DNA of 64,000 bases from Benincasa hispida (taxonomy: Eukaryota > Streptophyta > Magnoliopsida > Cucurbitales > Cucurbitaceae), in NCBI RefSeq assembly GCF_009727055.1, contig NC_052357.1:16713457-16777456 (forward strand), written 5' to 3'. Of the stretch, positions 55,699 through 64,000 are shown one piece after another; position 1 is the stretch's first letter, and each line of letters opens with the position of its first letter. A model generated the notes under the pieces. The model was not told the origin of the DNA. It made no database searches and worked only from the letters and a program-made list of their open reading frames with translations. The position numbers and the translations under genes are program-made.

Positions 55699-56985
55699 CA
55701 CGGACACCTAATTCGTTTGAAGATTGGGCGGATAAATTTGTTTCTTTCTTGGCTTCTTTTATGAATTAGATTGACTTAAATGGACCCATTTCTACAAACA
55801 TATATATATATATTATATATAATATAATAAATAATTAAATAAATAAAATCAAAGCACATATTACAATTACAATTACAATAAACTAAAGAACGAAAAATAC
55901 TTCCTAGAAAAAATCAAGAAAATTCAATAAATTAATAAAAATAAACAAACAAGCTCATCGTAATGGCAAACTGAATTGCATCAAAACATAAACAATCTAT
56001 AGAGAAGATCTATTTCACCTTCTAATAAATAAATAAAACATGTTATTGGAAAAAAAAAACAAGAACCAAATTCATTAAATTAAAAGGTCAAAAACTTAAA
56101 ATATCCACCCATATAACCACAGTCACATCGTGTAACATATGCACCAAAGACTACAAAATAATTAGATGATCATAACTTAATCCATATTTAGAAGCATACC
56201 TTAGAGGAGAAATTTTTAGACTGAGGGAGTCACGTTCTCTGTGTGATTTCTCGTTATGGTTGATGCTGCTTGCTCGGAGCGATTGCAAGTTTTGGGTTCT
56301 TGATTCTGCTTGTTTGTTGGTAGATGCAGCTGCTATTCGATTGCCAATCTTATTTATATTCTCCCTTGTTAAGTAAATCCTTGTCTATGCAAAGGTTTAC
56401 ATTTTGCCCAGAGATTTCATCTTCAGTCAGTGATTTTTGACTTCCTTAAATGATATATAATTAAATTTATCTTCACCCGTTAGTTTAAGCTTTTCGATCA
56501 TCGATGATTTAAAATAGTTTCAGATCAGGTTATTCAGGAATATCTTGTGTCTGCAATATTATTATATATAATTAAATTAAAGAATTATTAATAACTAACA
56601 TAGATGAGAGTATAAGAATTTTTTCCGTATTGTCCCTTTTATATATAGTATAGACGAAGCTCTTCCAAATATTGTTCAAATCTAAACATCGATTTAAACT
56701 CTTGAATAACTAATGAATGTGAATTCAAAAAATTAATTCTATGGCTTTTAGTGATATTGTTAGATATACATTTGAATTATGCTTGTGCGATTTTGCTCTT
56801 CTACATCTAACAGCTATGACATCCTTAAATAGTTTATCCTCTGATACAGAATGATTGATTTAAATATTATTGACATTACCAACACAAATACAACTCATCG
56901 ACTTGAAATTGTAATATATAATGTAAATGTTAAATAACACATTTAAGTTAAATACATCATACGTAGAGGAAAGCGATTTTACATA
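55699..56985. other. Intergenic spacer
   Basis: Contains a (TA)n tract at 55800-55822 and otherwise unremarkable AT-rich DNA. No gene recognised. Confidence 0.5.
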
Positions 56986-58105
56986 AAAGTTTAGAGCATT
57001 TTAGTAGAGAATCTAAAAATAGAAATTTGAAGACAAAGAATTTAATGGAAACAAAGTTGTAGTTTATGTTTTTCAGATATGTGTTGGTTTGCTTTAAACA
57101 ATTGTTTAAAATATGTTGGATACGGTATATTTATAAATCATAAAACTAATTGTAGTTATCCACTAATATTTAGTTGACATTAAACTATTATAGATTTATT
57201 TATTAATATGTTTATGTTAAAAAATTTATATAATTATGGAAAAATACCTTTTTGGTCCCTAGGATTTGGGTCAAGTTTCTATTTAGTCCATAAGTTTCAA
57301 AATGTTATACATTTCATCCTTATATTTTGAGTTTGGTTTCAATTTAGTCCCTAAGTTTCAAAATGCTACAATTTTATCCTTGACATTTGAGTTTTGCTTC
57401 AATTTGGTCCCTATGTTTCAAGATTTATACTTTTAACCTCAATATTTCACTAAATACTCATTTTCCGTCTTTAGAGTTAATTTATGTTAATAAATTAAAA
57501 ATCGTTAAAAAATTATAATTAATTAAGTTTCACTATTTTTATTACTTTTAAAATTATATTTAAAATTTCATTCCACAATTATTTTTATTTAATTAATAGA
57601 AATTGATTCTGAAAGTGAGTATTTAATGAAAAATTGAGGTTAAAAATGTGTAAAATCTTGAAAACTATGGATTAAATTGAAACAAAACTCAAACTCAAGG
57701 GTAAAAATGTAACATAACTCAAATCTGAAAGGTAAACTTGTATCATTTTGAAGCTTAGGGACTAAATTGAAATAAAAAAAAACAAAATTTAAGTACTAAA
57801 TGTGTAACATTTTAAAACCTAGGGACCAAATTGAATCTAGAGTCAAAATTATATAATATTATATAATTTATAATACTTACATATTACATATTATATTTTT
57901 TTAAAAATGAACTGTTTTTATAACATGACATATTGTATTTTTACATGTTTTTTTATTTTTATTTAATATAATTTTACATTTTAAAATTTAAAATCCAAAG
58001 TCTAGATACAATAAAAATATAAAATATTATTACAGAATTTACACTGTTTGGACCATAGAATTCGAAAACAGTTTTTAAAAACAGGATCTTGACTGTCTAC
58101 CAAAT
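56986..58105. repeat. Dispersed repeat, left copy (interrupted by a MITE)
   Basis: 56986-57246 and 57843-58105 together match 61010-61620 in the same orientation: tagtagagaatct...agaaatttga, then ttatataattatgg, attatataatttataatac, tttatttaatataattttac, and the ttggaccatagaattc block. The MITE at 57248-57842 splits it. Confidence 0.75.
57248..57842. mobile_element. MITE with internal TTGGTCCCTAAGTTTC repeats
   Basis: Inverted ends (tttttggtccctagg / cctagggaccaaattg). Within each arm several about 60-bp units end in tttggtccctaagtttcaaa or its variants, pointing inward, around an AT-rich centre (57470-57610). No coding. Its absence from the right copy of the host repeat shows that it inserted later. 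Confidence 0.8.
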
Positions 58106-58404
58106 ACATATTTACTGAACTTAATGAATCTGCAAAACATAAAATAAAATATGGATCCTCTACCAAATAGACACTTAATCATCATTCAACACAAGCACAA
58201 ATAGAAATTATTGGAAACATTTCAAACCATTGAATATACGAGAAAGAAGGGAAGTAGAGTGGTAACTTAAAAGATTGTACCAAACGATATTTTGAAACAT
58301 ACAAATTTTCAAATCTTTAACCAACCGTTATTAGGATGCAACTGTTTCCAATAATTTTACCACGCTCAAAGCTTAATCATAACCATGACGGACAAAGAAG
58401 AACC
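58106..58404. other. 3' flank of PRX-B
   Basis: AT-rich; no feature recognised. Confidence 0.5.
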
Positions 58405-60606
58405 CTAGTTCCTAAAATGACAGTCCTTTCTAATCTCCCCTTGAGTTCCAGTTAAAACCTGTAGCTTCCCCATCTTCACCATAGCCGCTGAGAAATCCCT
58501 CATCCATATTGCTCTGTTCCCTTGGTATGTACTCACTATCGCTGCAGTAAGAGGGTCAGTCGCAATCGCTTGATCCGACGACAAAACCCCCATCTTATTC
58601 TTCAAATTCTCAAAAAACTGAACATCCAGATGGTTTGGCGTCACATTGTCCAAATCTGCTGTCTTATCAAACCCGCTACCAAATGGACACTTCTCTCTCA
58701 AAGTAGTCGCAAAGATTGGGTCCAAACTTGGGTCAGTAATTTCTGTTCCATTGCTCGAGAAAAGCCGTTCCGAAAATTCTGGACAACCTGTCCTTCCAAT
58801 AGAATGTGCCCCAGAAAGCGCCACCATGTCTCTTAGCGACAAGCCTCGCTCTTCAAAATGTTGTACGAGAAACGCGATGTTAGTTGATGGAAAAGGGACA
58901 TTGTCGGAAACATTTATCCCATGAGAGACAAGTGAGTCACGACGACCGCCTGGGACAGCGTAGGTGAACTGACCAAGTGTCGCGACACTGTCCCGAGCTG
59001 CAAAGGCTAAGATGTCAGCGCAAGAAACAGTTTCTGGACATCGAGATTCGATTTCAAATTTTGCATCGTCGATTATTTCGAAGCCTCGCAGTAATGGGTT
59101 GCCAATACTGTCTTTCTCAGAATCGGGATTTTGTGGTGTTTTGTCAAGGAGTATTGATGCATCACAGCCCTGCCATATTTTTGTTGTGGTCATAAATGTG
59201 TAACAAAACCTAATCAAACCCTATGAAATAATGGCTATAAAGTTATGTTTTTGTTTATGTTGCTAGTGCTTTTCCCCTTTTCTATGTTGTTTAAAAAGTT
59301 CCATTTTCATTTTTTGTTTTTTTTCAATATATGGAACAGGATCAAACCTCAAAAACTAGAAGTTGATAGTACATGTTTGAGGCTAGTTAATTTAGTTTTT
59401 ATATCCTAATGTTATTTTTCAATTATACCTTTTTTTTTCCCCTTTTTTCAGGTGAAGATCAAAATATTGTCTTATGTGAAAGTTAGTGAATTATTGATTT
59501 AAAAAAACGAGAGAGAGAGAGTAAGAGAGGAAAAAAGTTGAACTTGTTGCCCACCTGGAAGATGAATTTGAAAATTCTCTCTCAAAGTGGTCTAATTTCT
59601 TATTGAAGTTTTTGTCAATTCACTAAGTAGCATGATACATAAACCTAGCTGATCATTTGGTAATTTTATAATTTTTTTTTTAAAAAAGTTTTTTAACAAA
59701 GAACAAGTGGTCAACAAATTAGTAGATAGATATCTCAACTAAATTGACACATCAGTAGTACTCTCATCATGCTCCAGTGCAAAAGTGATGCATTATTTTT
59801 TTTAAAAAAAAGTTCAATGGAAAGATATGCTAAAACATAAATAACTAAAAATTGAAATTCCTAAGTCATTCTCCCCTCTAGCTACACACCAAGATATATA
59901 TATATATATATATATATATANTATATTTAATCTTTCTAAAAAATTAATTGCTACATGCAATTTTTAATTGGGTTCAGTAGTTTTCCTTTTGAAAACTAAA
60001 AAATCGAAGAAGTACATTAGGTTAAATAAGTACAAGAGTTACAAAATAAAAGTATAAAAATTTGGAAAAATGATAACTCCAAACAAACATATGGTCCAAA
60101 AATAAAAATTAGGATATGATCCAAGTACAGTAAACTGAAAGAAAACATTATCTTGAGACAGCATATTGAGGATCCCACATTGAAAAAAAAAATGTCAATT
60201 GATATTGAGTTGAAACCTCCTATTATCTAATATTAGGTTAAATTATGAGTGTATCCATTATGATCTTTCCTACGAAGAACACTTAACGAAATACTAACAT
60301 GAAATGTTCATTAGTTAATCCTCTATCGTGATGATGAAATTATTAAAGGAGAAATTAACTTACTAGAACAATACAATCATGGAAATGCATTCGAATAAGG
60401 CCAGCACCCATTCCAGGGTTTTGAGCAACAGCCTTTGCCACTGTGGTTCTCACAATATTTTCTGCCAAAGGACATGTTTCACTATAAAACCCTACTCTTA
60501 ATTCTTGAGAGTAAACTTTAGATATCATTACTATGCCCACCATTAACAAAGCCATAAGCTTTGCTTCTCCACACAAATCACTTTGCATCTTGCACTTACT
60601 CTTCAT
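58405..60606 (-). CDS. Class III secretory peroxidase PRX-B (exons 60606-60364 and 59169-58405)
   Basis: Same enzyme class as PRX-A; 335 aa when spliced. The N-terminal hydrophobic segment [16 protein letters not shown] is the signal peptide core. Met18 could be the start instead of Met1 at 60606; Met1 is used because it opens the frame. The mature part begins [15 protein letters not shown]. Distal site LIRMHFHDC and proximal site [11 protein letters not shown] carry the catalytic Arg, Phe, His and proximal His. All eight Cys are present. The 1194-bp intron has GT-AG ends and joins HDCIVL to [10 protein letters not shown]. Unlike PRX-A there is no intron at the position before YAVPGGRRD. The HDCIVL junction differs from the usual HDCFVR/N: Phe to Ile, and Leu at the last position. 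Stop TAG at 58405-58407. No internal breaks; probably functional. Confidence 0.93.
59892..59930. repeat. (TA)n microsatellite with one N in the PRX-B intron
   Basis: About fifteen TA units, then N at 59921, then tatattt. The repeat length is probably not resolved. Confidence 0.85.
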
Positions 60607-60662
60607 ATTTCGTCCTGAATTTTCTTAAGAAAAATGGATGAAAGTTATGGTCCTTTTGAGCC

Positions 60663-60680
60663 TATATATATATATATAAA
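60663..60680 (-). promoter_or_regulatory. Candidate TATA box of PRX-B
   Basis: A TATATATA run about 58-75 bases before the start codon at 60606 on the minus strand. Confidence 0.55.
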
Positions 60681-61009
60681 TAAATTATTTTAGAATTTTC
60701 TTGTTCTTATGTTTTTGGCCATTTGTTTTTGTTTTGTTACTAATTTATGAGGTGGATTATATTGTATGATAATCTAGTCGGACAACATTTTTTTTTATTT
60801 GGATAGATAGTGTGAAATGAAAATTGTATATTTAATTCACGTATTTCTTCGTTTATGTCAATTTTTGTTTCCATACTTTTGAATGTTCGAAATCTTCCAT
60901 CTTAGTACTTTATAATTTTATTGGTTTGTAGGAAAAAAAATAATGTAAATGCATTGATGTGATCGTTGCTAATAATGTGGGTAACAATTTTTGTCTACTG
61001 CCCGTTAAA
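60681..61009. other. Upstream region of PRX-B
   Basis: AT-rich. Presumably promoter. No specific element claimed. Confidence 0.45.
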
Positions 61010-61620
61010 AATTTAAAGTCTGTTTAGTAGAGAATCTGAAATTAGAAATTTGAAAATAAGAGATTTAACGAAGGCATAATTGTATTTCATGTTTTTAGAT
61101 GTATTTGGAAACACATATTAAAAAATTGGCTTATAATTTAAACAACTGTTTTGGATCCGAGATATGATAAGGATGCTACGGATGTGTTAACCAATTTGAG
61201 ATATTTCAGTACATCTACGGATCCCTCCTTCCATTGTATATTATTAAAAAAAAAATTAGCCAATTATTTTTAATGTGTTTGATAATATATTCGTACATCA
61301 TAAAATTATTTATGATTACCTACTAAATATTAATTGAAAATAGACTATCATTAATTTATTTATGAGCATGTGTTTTATGTTAAAAAAAATTGTATAATTA
61401 TTGTTTTACTATATTATATAATTTATAATACATTACATAATATATATTTTCATTTTAAAATAATGAGTTAAGTTTATAATATGTTTTTATCTTTATTTAA
61501 TATAATTTTACATTTTATATTTTAAAATTTAAAATTTAGACACAATAAAATCATAAAAAGTTATTTTCAGAATTGCGTTGTTTAGATCATAGAATCTAAA
61601 AAAAAAATTCATATCAAAAT
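61010..61620. repeat. Dispersed repeat, right copy
   Basis: Direct copy of the repeat at 56986-58105, without the MITE but with an extra segment at about 61153-61240 (ggatgctacggatgtgtta ... cggatcc) that resembles 16820-16890. Confidence 0.7.
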
Positions 61621-62050
61621 GTTTTGGTGCACCTTCTTACTTCTAGAACATTGAGCAAGTTTCTTTTGTTCTGCAAACTTATTGTTTGATATTTATAGTG
61701 AAAGAAAGTGCAACTTTGGTAAATACTGAAACATAAAATGAATTTAATTGTGTAGATTAAATTCATTGTTAGCAACTTTCAAATTGAATTGAAACCTCAA
61801 ATTAAGATGATGTTACATATACAAACTTAACATGTATGAAAGTTAAAATTATAGTTTTTTTTCAATTTGAATGAGTTATATTTGAATTTGATCAAGCAAC
61901 AACTCAGTTGAGTTAAATTTCACCAATGTTTCAATTTTGTATTTATTTGATTTTCTTTTGTATTTTAGAGAGTTACTAAGTTGCTAGCCTATAAATAATA
62001 ACTTTGTCGTTCATTTATTTTGCATTTCATTCCAAATTGAATGCTTCTCT
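61621..62050. other. AT-rich spacer
   Basis: No gene recognised. Confidence 0.45.
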
Positions 62051-62083
62051 CATTCTTTCTTTCTTTCTTTCTTTCTTTCGTTC
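62051..62083. repeat. (CTTT)n microsatellite
   Basis: About seven CTTT units ending cgttcttg. Confidence 0.9.
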
Positions 62084-62127
62084 TTGAGTTGAGTTGAGAG
62101 AAAATATCCAAGAGTTCTGTCATATTT

Positions 62128-62262
62128 GAGTAAGTTGGAATACCTTGAATTCTAATATGAATTAGTTTAAGAGATTTCAAGTCAAGGTGGAGATTTGTTG
62201 GAATGCCTTGAATTCTAATCAAAATTGGTTTAAGAGACCTGAAGTCTAGGTAGAGATTTGTT
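62128..62262 (+). repeat. About 63-bp tandem repeat made of LTR start plus polypurine tract
   Basis: ttggaataccttgaattcta (62137), ttggaatgccttgaattcta (62199) and ttggaatgtcttgaatccta (62261) open successive units. The first two units each close with gtggagattt/gtagagattt, the polypurine tract of the copia-1 family. Confidence 0.8.
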
Positions 62263-62657
62263 GGAATGTCTTGAATCCTAAACCTAATTAGAATTGATAT
62301 TTGATATATTCAATTATTTAAATCTTTTCCATCTCCACTTAGGGTTTAGAGAAGTGCACTATAAAAACTCCCTAATGCATTATTTGGAAAATTCTGTATT
62401 TTTTTGTAACATTCTCTCTAAAAAAATTATTTTCCCTCTACCCCATGGACGTAGGTAATACATTGTTAGTGAACCACGTAAATCTATGTCTCGATTCTTT
62501 TTATGTTCTTTTATATGCTTTAATTGTCAATTTGTAACAATTTGGCATCAGAGCCTATTCGGTAAGGTTTTGAAATTTCGCATTTATTTAAAAATTAAAG
62601 ATGTATGGCATGAACATAGAAATTGACAATTCACTAGATGAATAGTACAATTCAATT
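62259..62657 (+). mobile_element. Copia-1-family LTR, primer site and gag start, cut by another LTR
   Basis: LTR 62259-62539 (TGTTGGAATGTC ... tttgtaaca), primer site tggcatcagagcc at 62543-62555, gag ATG at 62601 reading MYGMNIEIDNSLDE then a TAG. It resembles the copia-1 leader and gag start (25020). The sequence ends at 62657, where the next LTR begins. Confidence 0.82.
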
Positions 62658-64000
62658 TGTTGGGAATGTCCTAGAACTCACAGTTCATGTTAAACATTCT
62701 ATTTTATCAATAACAATGGCTTGTTGATTTTGCATCTTATTATGAAAATCCAATAAACTCATCCTTGGCTATAGTCTGAATGTTGTAACTTTATGTAGTG
62801 ACATAAACAGGATCAAGTTGACAGTATATAACTTAAATGGTCTAATGAGTATATGGATGAAATTGAGTCTAATGAGTATATGGATGAAATTGGGTATCTC
62901 ATCCTTGTAACACTATTGGATGCGGCCCACTCTGTCGTTGTTACAAGAAGTTGTAAGGTGCTACAAACGATGTGATCCACAAATCGTTCATGTTGAGACA
63001 TAAGAGTGGGGGCATCCTATGTAATGAGTTTGCATATAGACTGGACCATGAAAATAGTCACTTTTCTTTATAACGACCATTTAATGTTAAAGCTGACTAT
63101 TTTATTTATTATATAACCTAGGTTAACTCGATCATAATCCTGAGCTAGCTATGAACTCCTATTTGTTTGAGATTATTCTTTGTTCTGCAAACGATGAGAG
63201 TAGTCCAATAACACTGCTCAATAAACTTACCATTTTGAGGATAAGACTAGATGAATAGTTGGGGACATAGCCTTGTAAGATGGAATTCACCCCTACCTTA
63301 TTTAGGGTTAGCAGATAGGTTGCTCTCTTAAATACTGACTACAGGTCTTGAACAATCGGGGCCCCGCCTTCTCATGATAGAGAAAGGATTTGATTCATAG
63401 AGATTATGAAGCATAATTGTTCATTAGAGGATCAGTAGGAACTTAAGGAACAAGATGTAGTCATAAGGGTAAAACGATATTTTTTACCTAGCTGTGATTA
63501 CGAACAACCTGTGAAGGATCGATTTACTGATTATGGTTATTAAGTGGACATAATATATCTACAGTGAGGGGAGTTCAACTATGGGATATAGTGGAGTGTT
63601 CCATTAGTTAATGAATGGGGGTTAGATCGGACTAATGATTTTAGCCGATTAATCTCAAATCGTTGGAGCCTATGATCTGTAGGTCCACGAGGTTCCCCTA
63701 CTAGCTCGTAAATGGATAAGCTTTAGGGTAGCTTAAGAAATTAATTTGAAACGTTAAAATTAAACGAAACAAGAGAATAAATATTTAAATATGATTTAAA
63801 TATATAAAGATGATTATTGTGCAAAAATTAATTTAATATTTGATATTAAATTAATTAATTTTTTAAATTAATTTATGAAATTAATTTAAGAAAATAAAAT
63901 TTAGAATTAAAATGGTTTAAAATCATTTTATATTTTAAAAAGAAAATGGAAAATTGTTTGCATGGTTGCAAAAAATGAAAAATGAGTTTTCTCCATTACC
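62658..64000 (+). repeat. Copia-type LTR, plus orientation, runs off the window
   Basis: Starts TGTTGGGAATGTCCTAG. It shares the gtaggtccacgaggttccc and ctagctcgtaaatgga blocks (63680-63715) with the inverse LTR at 6501-7928. A 30-bp tandem copy (tctaatgagtatatggatga ...) lies at 62838-62897. No coding in view. Confidence 0.8.

Noticed and set aside
58522..59203. Several plus-strand open frames of 63-104 codons over PRX-B
   Set aside because: They lie on the opposite strand of a clear peroxidase exon and show no independent features.
1..64000. tRNA, rRNA or plastid-derived genes
   Set aside because: Looked for conserved rRNA words and tRNA cloverleaf patterns by eye and found none convincing; a tRNA or rRNA profile search would be needed to be certain.

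Overview
This is plant nuclear DNA: a eudicot and probably a cucurbit (inferred from the AT-rich spacers, the peroxidase style and the look of the LTR families; not proven by any single marker). It holds two real protein-coding genes, both class III secretory peroxidases. PRX-A (18433-20304, +, three exons, 336 aa) and PRX-B (58405-60606, -, two exons, 335 aa) face each other across about 38 kb. Almost everything else is transposable-element sequence of several ages, plus one piece of mitochondrial DNA. I found no undescribed defence, regulatory or biosynthetic system and do not claim one.

Region 1-8500: a degenerate Ty3/gypsy element on the minus strand with one 1.7-kb LTR (4787-6500). Its gag-pol interior is scrambled by the assembly: two Tn5/Nextera junction adapters (2523-2560, 3591-3627) and two N gaps lie among contig ends that overlap one another. 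The element sits inside an older Ty1/copia-type LTR (6501-7928). A solo LTR follows at 8091-8467.

Region 8500-18400: a 1.39-kb DNA element with long terminal inverted repeats (8748-10140), then a decayed CACTA (En/Spm) transposon from 10831 to about 15750, then AT-rich spacer with a foldback MITE.

Region 18400-24200: PRX-A, spacer, and a nuclear mitochondrial insertion carrying the 5' part of cob (cytochrome b).

Region 24294-43996: three copia elements nested in each other. The host, copia-2 (minus strand), has its 5' LTR at 43609-43996, gag start at 43052-43466, integrase-RT-RNase H at 29528-32670, and a 3' LTR split into 24294-24629 and 29485-29527. Copia-1 (plus, 24630-29484) sits in that 3' LTR. 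Copia-3 (minus, up to 43051) sits in the gag. All are disabled by stops and frameshifts, and two proteases have lost a catalytic-motif residue.

Region 44000-54800: microsatellites, a GATA-type satellite-like array with a roughly 155-bp higher-order period (45730-46920), a DUF1985-type transposon gene fragment, inverted scraps of an Athila-like element, a copia RT fragment, and an Athila-like gypsy element with a tRNA-Asp-type primer site, a small gag-like ORF and no recognisable pol (49721-54786).

Region 54800-64000: MITEs, PRX-B between two copies of a dispersed repeat, and a second nest in which a copia LTR/leader/gag start (62259-62657) is interrupted by a different LTR (62658 to the window end).

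The peroxidases are the only genes expected to act in normal plant function (apoplast or cell wall, oxidising phenolics with H2O2). The TE genes are relics.
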